Below the pieces are notes generated by a model. That model worked only from the letters and a program-made list of their open reading frames with translations. It ran no database searches and was not told the origin of the DNA. The translations under genes were made by a program, and so were the position numbers. From positions 1 to 64,000 of the forward strand of contig CALUEU010000006.1 in the NCBI GenBank assembly GCA_944319735.1: a stretch of 64,000 bases of DNA, written 5' to 3'. Numbering within the stretch: position 1 is the stretch's first letter; each line of letters begins with the position of its first letter. The DNA comes from an uncultured Methanomassiliicoccus sp. GTDB lineage: Archaea > Thermoplasmatota > Thermoplasmata > Methanomassiliicoccales > Methanomassiliicoccaceae. Below, piece by piece: positions 1 to 8,805 of this stretch.

Positions 1-999
1 AATGTAAATACTCCAGTCAGGAGCTCGTAGAACATGTATGCCTAGAGTTAGAAATCCACCTAAACTAGAATGTAAATACTCCAGTCAGGAGCTCGTAGAA
101 CATGTATGCCTAGAGTTAGAAATCCACCTAAACTAGAATGTAAATGCACTGTTAGTTGCAGTCCCTTTTTGTGGTTTAGGTGTTAGAAATCCACCTAAAC
201 TAGAATGTAAATTTTTGATAGTTGTCAAAACAGGCTCGGCCTTCTCTCCGTTAGAAATCCACCTAAACTAGAATGTAAATATTTTCAAAGAATACATCGA
301 GGACTTATATAATCTTCGTTAGAAATCCACCTAAACTAGAATGTAAATGTGAAAGTAAATCCGCTGCCTGAAGTTGTTATCAGTGTTAGAAATCCACCTA
401 AACTAGAATGTAAATGTCAACGGTATTGACAAGAAAAAGGTGGACAGACTGGTTAGAAATCCACCTAAACTAGAATGTAAATGACGTACAAGTATCTTGA
501 TTGATTGAGCCCGGCTCTGGTTAGAAATCCACCTAAACTAGAATGTAAATTAGGCTTAACATTTACACTTGCATCTTCAGCAGCTTCGTTAGAAATCCAC
601 CTAAACTAGAATGTAAATATCAAGAGATTAACTCATCAAACCAGGTTCCATACTCGTTAGAAATCCACCTAAACTAGAATGTAAATATCAAGAGATTAAC
701 TCATCAAACCAGGTTCCATACTCGTTAGAAATCCACCTAAACTAGAATGTAAATCACTAGCTGTCCAGTATAGAGTAGACATGTCGCCTTCGTTAGAAAT
801 CCACCTAAACTAGAATGTAAATTATAGTTGCTGTTGTGACATCTGCAGAGATCCGGTTAGAAATCCACCTAAACTAGAATGTAAATCATCTCAGAAGCTG
901 CACAATTCCGCAGTCATAACTTCGTTAGAAATCCACCTAAACTAGAATGTAAAGCTGGACTAATCAGCACCAAAAGACCTAAAAGCAGCAGTTAGAAAT
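1..999 (+). CRISPR. CRISPR array 1 (type I-B-like repeat)
   Basis: A partial repeat at 1-9 is followed by 14 near-identical 31-nt repeats starting at 47, 115, 182, 250, 318, 385, 452, 520, 588, 656, 724, 792, 856 and 924. There are 15 spacers, mostly 36-37 nt, one of 33 nt at 823-855. The repeat starts GTTAGAAATCCACC and ends AGAATGTAAAT. Its 3' end resembles the 8-nt handle of type I-B repeats, so the crRNA strand is probably plus and the leader lies left of the window. The last full repeat (924-953) loses the final T, and only GTTAGAAAT remains at 991-999, as expected of a trailer end. Spacers at 10-46 and 78-114 are identical, as are 619-655 and 687-723. No cas genes are visible. Confidence 0.97.
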
Positions 1000-1405
1000 A
1001 GAAGATGCAGACGAGCTGAAGGATGAGCAGCTGCTAAGTGCTAAACTGGACAATGTACAGAAGGCGCTGCAGGTTGGTTTGACAGTTGAATGGAAAAACG
1101 GAGAGCTGGAGATCTCCGGAACCCCGAAGCTGCAGGAGCAGACTAACGAACCCATAGGCATTCCTGACATTCCTGCAGTTTCCGGAGAAATTGCCAAGAG
1201 TGGAAACACATACAATTACTACGGGACATCTGAGAAGTCATGCCCGCCGGGGGAGCACGAACATCAGGATTTTCCGTACTGCCATCCGACAGACAGAAAG
1301 CACAGGTCGGAGGGCAGACAGGAAAGCGACGGCGAGGCATCATCTGAAAATCAAACAGAAGGTGCAGAACCGCCCAAAATCCGATCGAATCTGCTGAGAG
1401 TATAG
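992..1405 (+). pseudogene. C-terminal remnant of a virus structural gene
   Basis: This frame is open straight out of the truncated CRISPR repeat at 991-999 and has no proper start. It reads through a charged, coiled-coil-like stretch (ELKDEQLLSAKLDNVQ) and an acidic/proline-rich part, then a His- and Lys/Arg-rich tail, and stops at TAG 1405. Position just before a Mu-like head operon fits the C-terminus of a portal-type protein, but no diagnostic motif remains. The 5' part appears to have been cut away at the array junction. Around 1234-1344 the +1 frame also reads plausibly, so a frameshift between this piece and the next one is possible. Confidence 0.5.
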
Positions 1406-2037
1406 AAGATCTGGAGAAAGCTGCGAAGTCTGAATTAAAAGACCTGATTCCTGACTTAAAGCTCGATCTGCAGCTAGGGGATGTTGGTACCTGCTCAAAG
1501 GCAATTGCACAGTTTAGCAGCCTCACAAAAGACTATAAAACCAAATGCAGCGAGATAACGATCGATGCGGATCTTTTCACTAACACTTCCGAGTATGCAG
1601 GAGCTAACGAACGCGGAACGCTTATTGCTTTAAGTCCTGTCTATTTTTCATCTAATCCAGGATCTTCTCCAGGGAACACAGGAAGTGCAAGGTTGATTAA
1701 TGCAACAAGGCAGATGTCTAAAATAGGATACAGGCCAAAGATCCGAGAAGGAGAAGAAGTGGCATCTGTGATTACGCATGAGTTCGGGCATACTTTGAAA
1801 GATCCTGATTTTTCAGCAGATGTCGACAACCTATGGAAAAAGTACCAGGATGAGTTTCCAAAAGGAATCGTCGGATCTGATAAAAAGGAATTCATATCGG
1901 GATACGCATCATACAGCAAAGGAGAGTTCATTTCAGAGGCCCTCGTGGCAGCCATGCATACAGACAGCCCTCCATCAGTCGCCGTGGATGTCATGAATCT
2001 AATCAATAAGCATTTTAAAAGAAGGGAGAATTTATGA
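1348..2037 (+). pseudogene. Virus head-operon protein with HEFGH metallopeptidase motif, broken at 5' end
   Basis: The frame is open from just after a TGA at 1345-1347 to TGA 2037. No ATG, GTG or TTG occurs in frame before TTG 1693, although clearly coding-like sequence (ESIEDLEKAAKSELKDL) lies upstream, so the 5' end is probably broken by a nonsense change or frameshift. The centre carries ITHEFGHTLKDP, a classic HExxH zinc-metallopeptidase core with a Glu-rich segment downstream. Such domains do occur next to Mu/SPP1-type minor head proteins. The 3' end overlaps the next gene by ATGA, so the two were translationally coupled. The exact role is unknown. Confidence 0.6.
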
Positions 2038-2828
2038 CGCAGCGGATTATGCCATTGTGCTTGGTATGCAAACACTGGAAAGGATACCTAGATGATATTC
2101 CAACATGTACAGTCTTTCCAGATGGAATACCCAGCGAAGCATTTGATGAGAACCACACATCTCCAGTTGATGGAGATGGTGGAGTCCTGTTTGAATTATC
2201 TAATGAACATGCAGCTCTGAAAGACACAATTGATGCAATGATTGCAGACAGTGCCACATGTCAGAAACAATTTAGGGATGAGATGCCTCTTGAAGAATGG
2301 GTTGATGAGTACATCTGCAAGGATCTCATCAAAGCAGATCTGCACTTGTTTGTCCAGGCACTTCTTTCCATCAAACACTGGGTATTCGCGTCTTTAACTC
2401 CCTTGCAGAGAGAGAACCTCTACACTGCATTAGTGGATAGGATGACAGCTGACAAATGGTCACTGAAAGATCTCACCAAAACAATCCAGGAAGCGGAGCC
2501 GTCATTAGACAACTCGCAGGCCGAAGCGATAGCGAGATCCGAATCCACCCTCATTGTCAACAAGAGCCGGGAGATGCAGTTTGAAAGAGATCCTCCGGGA
2601 AAGTACGGCTACTATTGGAGCGGCCCGAACGATCACAGAACAACGGAGATCTGCAGCAGCATCAAGGCAAGAACTCCTGCAGCCGGATTTGACAGCCCGG
2701 AAGATCTCAGCAGGGTCGTCAAAGAAGAGGCACAGAAGTACTACGATTCGAAAGGGCACAAAACGCAGATCCGCGAATGGCTGCCGCATCCAAACTGCAG
2801 GCACACAATCATATCCAGGAGGAGATAA
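2034..2828 (+). CDS. Mu F/SPP1 gp7-like phage head morphogenesis protein
   Basis: 264 residues. The C-terminal half matches the pattern of Mu F-like minor head proteins: a helical stretch leading to AEAIARSESTLIVNKSRE, the counterpart of the ARTE box, then YYWSGPNDHRTTEICSS and a closing HPNCRHTI. These proteins sit at the portal and help assemble the head. The N-terminus is short and holds CLVCKHW plus a later Cys, perhaps a zinc site. It starts at ATG 2034 inside the ATGA overlap with the upstream gene. The composition is clearly richer in GC than the AT-rich flanks. It may be intact, but the operon around it is cut on both sides. Confidence 0.75.
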   Translation: MTQRIMPLCLVCKHWKGYLDDIPTCTVFPDGIPSEAFDENHTSPVDGDGGVLFELSNEHAALKDTIDAMIADSATCQKQFRDEMPLEEWVDEYICKDLIKADLHLFVQALLSIKHWVFASLTPLQRENLYTALVDRMTADKWSLKDLTKTIQEAEPSLDNSQAEAIARSESTLIVNKSREMQFERDPPGKYGYYWSGPNDHRTTEICSSIKARTPAAGFDSPEDLSRVVKEEAQKYYDSKGHKTQIREWLPHPNCRHTIISRRR

Positions 2829-2891
2829 ATGTTCATCAAATACAGTATCCTTACATGTTGTAAGATAACGCATACTAATTTTACATTCTAG
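2829..2891 (+). pseudogene. Start of the next virus gene, cut by CRISPR array 2
   Basis: A strong ribosome binding site (AGGAGG at about 2817-2822) precedes ATG 2829. After about 16 codons the frame runs into the first repeat of array 2 and ends at TAG inside that repeat. This shows that the virus operon once continued to the right and was cut by the junction. The encoded peptide is too short to classify. Confidence 0.6.
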
Positions 2892-3246
2892 TTTAGGTGG
2901 ATTTCTAACGTTATCATTTCAGCAATCACACGCTTCGTCGTACTTTATTTACATTCTAGTTTAGATGGATTTCTAACCACATCTAGTCTGGCTGCAGAAA
3001 CCTCCATCATACAAATTTACATTCTAGTTTAGATGGATTTCTAACAATACGTGCCTCGTTAGCATAGCCAGAATTTTATGTCGATTTACATTCTAGTTTA
3101 GGTGGATTTCTAACCAATCCATGCCGCATCAGCTACGCTGGCAGATCAAATTTACATTCTAGTTTAGGTGGATTTCTAACTAAGTATCTTGGTTTAGACA
3201 TGGATGATATGATTGAATTTACATTCTAGTTTAGATGGATTTCTAA
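2880..3246 (-). CRISPR. CRISPR array 2, same repeat family, opposite strand
   Basis: Six repeats (2880, 2947, 3015, 3084, 3150, 3217) and five spacers of 35-38 nt. On the plus strand the repeat reads ATTTACATTCTAG to GGATTTCTAAC, so crRNAs read leftward. Two variants mix: TTTAGGTGG and TTTAGATGG. The leftmost repeat lacks the 31st base, like the last repeat of array 1, marking a trailer end at the virus fragment. The rightmost repeat lacks its last C (first G on the crRNA strand), marking the leader junction. The leader should lie to the right, from 3247. Confidence 0.96.
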
Positions 3247-4220
3247 TATGCTCAGTGTCACTATGATCTTGAAATAATTTTAACATCAGATAATATTATA
3301 TGCACTACTCTAAAGAATAATTTTTCAAAATAAATGCGTTAAGTAGATTACTTGATTCACATATCATTAGCACAATGGAATATTTTTCTTAAATTTTATC
3401 AATACCTTTGATTTTTTTAATCAGTCTTTTACTCAAAATAAATTTAACAATAGTTACCTATTAATATATACATATTGTACACAACTAGGTAATATAGTCA
3501 ACGACGGAGTCCCGAATATCAACTTGAATCTGAGGGAGATCTCATAATTTAGACATTTTTTGATTGAATCTTTTGGTTAACACCCTTAATGATCGGATCA
3601 TTTTTCTCTAGACCTGCTCAAAACTAACTTGAGTTCTTAAAAATCTAAATTATTATCTTATTTAGCTATATGCAGTATAATTTTAATATAAGATTACTAC
3701 AATAAAGAATTCTCATAATGGCGAAATCTTAAGATTAACGAATTACTCATATCTACAATACTAATATAGCATATAACTATATACAGTTAAATAATATTAC
3801 GAATGAATATATACCAATATTTCAAGAGCAATATTAATGTTATGAATTAATTATTACCAGGATTATACATGATTATCTAGCTATATATTACTATAAAATA
3901 GTATGTAGCTAAATATTAGATAAAAATATATCTTAAACGGATACAACTAATAAAATAAACAATTTATATGGGATTTTTGGGTGATTTTCTACACTATTTT
4001 TTGATGACGATAGGGTATATGATATATGAAGATTAAATAATTAGTAAGCATTTTTAAAATAAATGGAAAAAAATGAAGAAGAATGATGATATTATAAAAT
4101 AATATATAGTATAGATACGACATATAATAATATCGAATTAAACGAATTATCAGATTTTACTAGGTTGTAGAAAAATAAACATACAATTCTAAAGACATAA
4201 TATACACGACAAAATGATTT
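3247..4220. other. AT-rich intergenic region, probable leader of array 2
   Basis: About 970 nt of very AT-rich DNA with no convincing gene. The part next to 3247 is where the leader of leftward array 2 should be. An inverted repeat TTACCTA (3454-3460) / TAGGTAA (3486-3492) lies within it. A short, less AT-rich island at about 3495-3610 could be a gene relic, but neither strand gives a recognisable protein. The 14-mer GAGTTCTTAAAAAT at 3631 recurs at about 4919, beside array 3. Confidence 0.5.
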
Positions 4221-4790
4221 ATGAGATTTTCTGGTTTAGATAGATTTCTAACTATCACTCCCCATTTATCTTATACTACCAGTATTCACATTTACATTCT
4301 AATCTAGATAGATTTCTAACTTGAGCAGTTGATGATTAATTTGTTTAACAGCTCAACTTTACATTCTAATCTAGATAGATTTCTAACTAATTGCACTGAA
4401 GACCATAACTCCTCTTATAACCTCTTTACATTCTAATCTAGGTAGATTTCTAACTTGGGAGCAGACGGCTCTCAGTCAGACCCATACAAGACTTTACATT
4501 CTAATCTAGGTAGATTTCTAACCTATGGATATGTCAATGGATCTTCAAGACAGAGCACCTTTACATTCTAATCTAGGTAGATTTCTAACAATAATGCTTC
4601 AAAGACTCACACATATTCCAGTAAATTTACATTCTAGTTTAGATAGATTTCTAACTCAGCTCATAGTAGGTCAGTGGAATGCATGCGATGACTTTACATT
4701 CTAGTTTAGATAGATTTCTAACATAATTTGATCCTGAGATTTATTGAACTATCTGAAAAATTTACATTCTAGTTTAGATGGATTTTCAAT
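4221..4790 (-). CRISPR. CRISPR array 3 with drifting repeat variants
   Basis: Nine repeats (a degenerate one at about 4221-4252, then 4290, 4358, 4425, 4493, 4560, 4626, 4693, 4761) and eight spacers of about 35-38 nt. The plus strand shows the reverse complement, so crRNAs read leftward. Repeats change in blocks: TCTAATCTAGATAG at the left, TCTAATCTAGGTAG in the middle, TCTAGTTTAGATAG then TCTAGTTTAGATGG at the right. The 31st base (A in array 2) is mostly C here. The left end is strongly degenerate, as for an old trailer; the right end ends GATTTTCAAT at the presumed leader junction. Confidence 0.95.
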
Positions 4791-5190
4791 CAGCTAATAT
4801 ATCCATAGTTGCAGATAATTTTGATAAAGTTTAATATATCTTTTTACTATATTAGTATATGGTATATTGATATATGATTTAAAAATATATTGACATATGT
4901 CTTTGATAATTAACATGGGGAGTTCTTAAAAATTTACAATCGACTCTAGTTTAAAAAATAATGATAGTATAGATATACAATATACTTTTAAAATAGAGAG
5001 ATTGTCATTGATATTATGATCACCGAATCAAAAGAGATTAGAAAAAAATCCTCAATGTGATTTGGTTTCCGCTTATGCAACAGCACAATTATTGCAAATC
5101 ACACTATGGAGATTATTACCTACCTCATATGTATCATTAGCAGTGTTATTTTAAATTTAATAATAAGACTATGCAAGAATAAAATGCAAC
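4791..5190. other. AT-rich region right of array 3, probable leader, with repeat-like fossil
   Basis: No gene is visible. It is the expected leader side of leftward array 3. At 4933-4953 a repeat-like string appears, TTTACA and CTAGTTTA separated by a few extra bases, which may be a decayed CRISPR repeat. The 14-mer GAGTTCTTAAAAAT lies just before it. Confidence 0.4.
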
Positions 5191-5649
5191 TCACATGCGC
5201 TGGGCATATAAATCAAAATTGACATGCCACTCACCGTTATCCTTTACTATGACATCTTGCCAATGAAAATTATCATCCTCGATTTTAGCAAAGATCCATT
5301 TTCTCCTTTCATTCTCAATGTTCGTAAGGACTATGGTATCATCTTGTTTTCTCGCTTCAAATCGCATGATTTTTCCAGTGTAGCAATATGTAATATCCCA
5401 ATATGTTGTGCTAGGGTTATAAACGCGAAGTGTCGTTCCATATTCAAAACCAGGTAATACAATAACATCCTGTATCGCCATTCCCTCTAAAATCCATGAA
5501 AAATGCCACTCACCTTTTATTTTACGGGAGGTACTATTGTCAATATACTCAATTTTCCAACTGCCGATCAGTTTTCCAAAATAATTAAATTTTTCAGGTA
5601 ATGCTTCATTTTTTACTTCACTTGTCAGTGCTTTATAAAAATGTTTCAT
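5191..5649 (-). CDS. DUF1579-like / lipocalin-fold hypothetical protein
   Basis: 152 residues with no signal peptide or membrane segment. The pattern FGKLIGSWKIEYID near residue 28 followed by alternating beta-type strands, each rich in Trp and Tyr (GEWHFSWILEG, YWDITYCYTG, RKWIFAKIEDDNFHWQDVIV), resembles the DUF1579/THAP4-like beta-barrel group, whose members bind small ligands. The substrate is unknown. It stands alone between two AT-rich gaps near the CRISPR arrays. Such proteins are common in Firmicutes, so acquisition by transfer is plausible but not shown. Confidence 0.55.
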   Translation of the reverse strand: MKHFYKALTSEVKNEALPEKFNYFGKLIGSWKIEYIDNSTSRKIKGEWHFSWILEGMAIQDVIVLPGFEYGTTLRVYNPSTTYWDITYCYTGKIMRFEARKQDDTIVLTNIENERRKWIFAKIEDDNFHWQDVIVKDNGEWHVNFDLYAQRM

Positions 5650-6238
5650 GTGATAAGACTCCTGTTTGTTTCAGACATTGATTTCATTAGATAAATATAT
5701 GTCTATATCTCAACATATTACCACCTCAACATTAGATACTATATATTATAAAATATAGATATTAATATCATAAATATATAATAATAAGACTAAAATTAAC
5801 CAGACTACATACAATATTTTAAAATGCTACATGATAAAGAATGCATTGCTACATATGTTTCTGTCTCTTGAATATTTGAAGATATGGATGCTCAATAATT
5901 TATCAATAGAGTTGTATGACAATCTGTACAATTTATATCTTTAAATGATGCAGGGATTGATGATACTATATCCAAATCAATTGACTAAAGTAATCTAAAC
6001 CAAGGTATTTATTATATTAATTGAAAATAAGTTGATACTAAAATTAAATAATCATACCATTAGTTAATGGCATTCATGATATGTTAAGATGTTACGACAT
6101 CTGACGATATATACACCAAAAAAGAATGGTATATAATGTTTCAATTGGACATGTTCGTAATTTTCATTATAAAATTTCTAAACGATGTACCTCTTATCCA
6201 GCTGGAATTTCTGGCATGGATAACTATGGGGGACTATC
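5650..6238. other. Intergenic region without visible gene
   Basis: About 590 nt of AT-rich sequence between a leftward gene and the rightward APC permease. I see no RNA gene or conserved ORF. It must hold the promoters of both flanking genes. A GGGGGA ribosome binding site lies at its right end, just before ATG 6239. Confidence 0.5.
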
Positions 6239-7741
6239 ATGTCTGATGATAAGAATTTAACAGGAAAGGTCGGAGGGAAAAAGCTCTTCATTATTGGGAC
6301 TTCTTCCATCGTTGGACCTTGGCTGGTACTTACATCTCAGTGGATAGGGTATACCGGAGCATCAGTAATTTTAGCCTTTGCGCTTTGTGGTTTGCTTTGT
6401 ATACCGATAGCCTTGTGTTATGGCGAGCTTGCTGGGATGTTTAAAACAAGAGGAGGTACGTACGAATATGTACGTACAGCATACAATAGGGAAGCTGGGT
6501 ATTGGATATCGTGGACGACTATGTTCACATATATTGTGTTGATTTGTTTCCAGATTATATGTGTCACAATGCTTTTGCAATATATCGTCGGGTGGGAATT
6601 TACTCAGGCGCTTATTATAGGCATAGCTGTCGCGCTGATGATCGTGATGACACTTCTGAACACAAGAGACTTATCAGTAGCTACCACTGTGCAGATGCTG
6701 TTGTTCTTCGTCCTTGTCGTAGTAGGATTCCTGTTTGTAGCGTGCTTCTTCATGAATGATGCTTGGAGTCTGAGCAACATTGGGCCGTTCTTCCAAGAAG
6801 GAATGACTGGCCATAATGACATTATAGGCATGGATGCAGGATTCTTGCTGGCGATAGCCGCGCTGGTGACTATGTTCTTCGGATTTGAGCTTATCCCGCA
6901 GTTTGCCGGTGAAGCGGATTATCCGCCAAACAAATACTGGAAGCTCATGGCTGGCGGAATCATTTTTGTAATTATATTCGATTCCATCATATGCTTAGCG
7001 GAAATGGGGATGACTTCCCTGGATCCCAGCATGACTACATATGAATACATATCCAGTTTATACAGTTCCAATGGAATGGTAAGCGCTATATTCGCCGAAG
7101 CTTACGTGGGAGGATGGCTCAAATGGTTCATCGTAGCAGCTAACTTTGCTGCCATGGGATGCTGTCTCATAGGATTCTGGATGGGAGCTGCCCGTATCTT
7201 GCATGCCATGGGACGCGCAGGATCCCTTCCAGCAGTATTTAGCAAAGCTAACAAACACGGCATGCCTTCCACAGGCAACTATTTCGTGCTCATTATGGTT
7301 TTTATCCTCACAATGATAGCACTTTCTGGAGAAGCATGGATCAATGCAACTTTCAGTTTAATGGCATTGGGTGTAGGATTTACATATCTGGGTGTATCGT
7401 TGTCATACCTGAAGCTTCTGAAGTCATATCCAAATGCTGATAGACCCTGGTCTGCACCAGGTAAAGCAATCATGGGATACATCGCTGCAGGCTCTTCACT
7501 TTTCATGACTGTTATGATGATCTGGACTGTGATAAGCGCTGCACTTAATGGCGACCCAATCATGGCGATAATGGCCATTGTGTTCTTTGTAATCATTGGC
7601 ATTATGAGATATTTCATGAAAAAGGATGAAAAAAAGAATCCAGACAGGTATGTGGAAGAGCCCATACTGCTGTCAAAAGAAGATGCAGTCGTGGCAGTTG
7701 AAGAGAATGTCACAGACATGCCTATTGAGTTAAACAAATGA
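6239..7741 (+). CDS. APC-superfamily amino acid/amine permease
   Basis: 500 residues with about 12 predicted membrane helices. The first helix carries GTSSIVGPWLVLTSQWIGYTG, the usual APC start, followed by ALCYGELAGMFKTRGGTYEYV, where the GG(T/S)Y-type substrate loop lies. APC carriers import or exchange amino acids and amines through the cytoplasmic membrane. ATG 6239 has a good GGGGGA site. It is followed after 15 nt by a CoM methyltransferase, so the two are probably co-transcribed. This suggests uptake of a methylated amine or amino-acid-like compound that feeds methanogenesis. The substrate cannot be told from sequence. Confidence 0.85.
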   Translation: MSDDKNLTGKVGGKKLFIIGTSSIVGPWLVLTSQWIGYTGASVILAFALCGLLCIPIALCYGELAGMFKTRGGTYEYVRTAYNREAGYWISWTTMFTYIVLICFQIICVTMLLQYIVGWEFTQALIIGIAVALMIVMTLLNTRDLSVATTVQMLLFFVLVVVGFLFVACFFMNDAWSLSNIGPFFQEGMTGHNDIIGMDAGFLLAIAALVTMFFGFELIPQFAGEADYPPNKYWKLMAGGIIFVIIFDSIICLAEMGMTSLDPSMTTYEYISSLYSSNGMVSAIFAEAYVGGWLKWFIVAANFAAMGCCLIGFWMGAARILHAMGRAGSLPAVFSKANKHGMPSTGNYFVLIMVFILTMIALSGEAWINATFSLMALGVGFTYLGVSLSYLKLLKSYPNADRPWSAPGKAIMGYIAAGSSLFMTVMMIWTVISAALNGDPIMAIMAIVFFVIIGIMRYFMKKDEKKNPDRYVEEPILLSKEDAVVAVEENVTDMPIELNK

Positions 7742-7756
7742 TATGGAGGTATTAAA

Positions 7757-8773
7757 TTGATAAATTCAAAAGAATTGGTTGAATCTGCACTTAGGAGAGA
7801 AGAAGTAGACAGAATACCGTTTTGTCCGCCGTTTCAGGGATACTGGGCTTTAAATCTAGCTGGTGTATCTGTGATGGACTCCATCAGAAACCCTAAGATG
7901 GCTGCAGAAGCTCAGTTCAAAGTAGTTGAACCATGCTGCATGGATGCCGTGGAAATAATGTGGGATTGGCTTCTGCCAGCAGAGGCTATGGGCTGCGGAG
8001 TAAACATTCCAGAGCATGGGACAATTCCAACATTGACACATATAATCGATGAGCCCGGAAGGCTGGATGAGCTTGAGATTCCAGAAATAAATGATTTCTA
8101 TCGTTTTACCGGTGCCAAAGATACCGCAGCCGCAATGGCAGAAAAACTGGGAAAGGAACATTTTCTCATGTGTTCTATCCTCTCTCCATTTACATTGTCT
8201 GGAGAACTCAGAGGCGTGGAACAAATGATGATGGACTGTTTGATGGAAGAAGAGTTCGTACATAACCTTGTCAGCAAATCACTGGAAATCCTTACTGTGT
8301 TCGTTGAGGACATGGTGACGTGGGATACCGATGCAGTGATAATCTGCGATCCCACAGCATCTGGAGATTTGATATCCGCACCAGATTATGCGAATTTCTC
8401 AGCTTCATCCATGAAAGCATTGGGAGATGTTGTGAGGAAAGGTGGCAAGACGCAGATAGACCACATCTGTGGAGATACCAGTGACCGCCTGGAAATTGTT
8501 GCAGACACCGGGTGTGCAGCATTTTCCGTTGATTATCAAGTGGACTTGAAGAATGCAGTCACCAGCATGAACAACCGCATGTCGATTATAGGAAACTTAG
8601 ATCCTGCAGGAATATTATACTGCGGCACTCCAGAAGATGTGAAAACAAACACGCAGAAACTTCTTGAAGCCGGCGGTAAAAAAGGATATCTTCTTGGATC
8701 TGGATGTGATATACCAGTCGGCACTGCGTACGAAAATGTATTGGCCATGTCAAAAGTCTTCATGAATTTTTAA
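7757..8773 (+). CDS. MtaA/MtbA-type methylcobamide:coenzyme M methyltransferase
   Basis: 338 residues of the uroporphyrinogen decarboxylase (UROD/MtaA) fold. The zinc ligands of the CoM methyltransferases are visible as H236-x-C238 (DHICGD) and C317 (GSGCDIP). These enzymes move a methyl group from a methylated corrinoid protein to coenzyme M, the last common step of methylotrophic methanogenesis. The start is TTG 7757, seven bases after GGAGG. No corrinoid protein or substrate-specific methyltransferase lies beside it, so its donor must be encoded elsewhere. It shares a transcript with the APC permease and ends at a strong hairpin. Whether it is MtaA or MtbA is undecided. Confidence 0.85.
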   Translation: MINSKELVESALRREEVDRIPFCPPFQGYWALNLAGVSVMDSIRNPKMAAEAQFKVVEPCCMDAVEIMWDWLLPAEAMGCGVNIPEHGTIPTLTHIIDEPGRLDELEIPEINDFYRFTGAKDTAAAMAEKLGKEHFLMCSILSPFTLSGELRGVEQMMMDCLMEEEFVHNLVSKSLEILTVFVEDMVTWDTDAVIICDPTASGDLISAPDYANFSASSMKALGDVVRKGGKTQIDHICGDTSDRLEIVADTGCAAFSVDYQVDLKNAVTSMNNRMSIIGNLDPAGILYCGTPEDVKTNTQKLLEAGGKKGYLLGSGCDIPVGTAYENVLAMSKVFMNF

Positions 8774-8779
8774 ATGTAA

Positions 8780-8805
8780 GGGCCTTCTGGCCCGATTATT
8801 TTTTT
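8780..8805 (+). terminator. Hairpin with T-run after the methyltransferase
   Basis: GGGCC (8780-8784), loop TTCT, GGCCC (8789-8793), then a T-rich run at 8797-8805. It ends the permease-methyltransferase unit and overlaps the 3' end of the opposing regulator gene. Confidence 0.75.

Noticed and set aside
992-1405. Pyrrolysine read-through of TAG 1405 in the virus fragment
   Set aside because: Only about ten codons follow before TAA, and they do not join the downstream gene's frame.
3495-3610. Less AT-rich island between arrays 2 and 3 as a gene or transposase remnant
   Set aside because: Short translations on both strands give no recognisable motif, and stops are frequent.
1-4790. Repeats as type V-A (Cas12a) arrays, as found in some Methanomassiliicoccales
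   Set aside because: The repeat lacks the TCTAC-loop-GTAGA hairpin at its 3' end that Cas12a repeats share.
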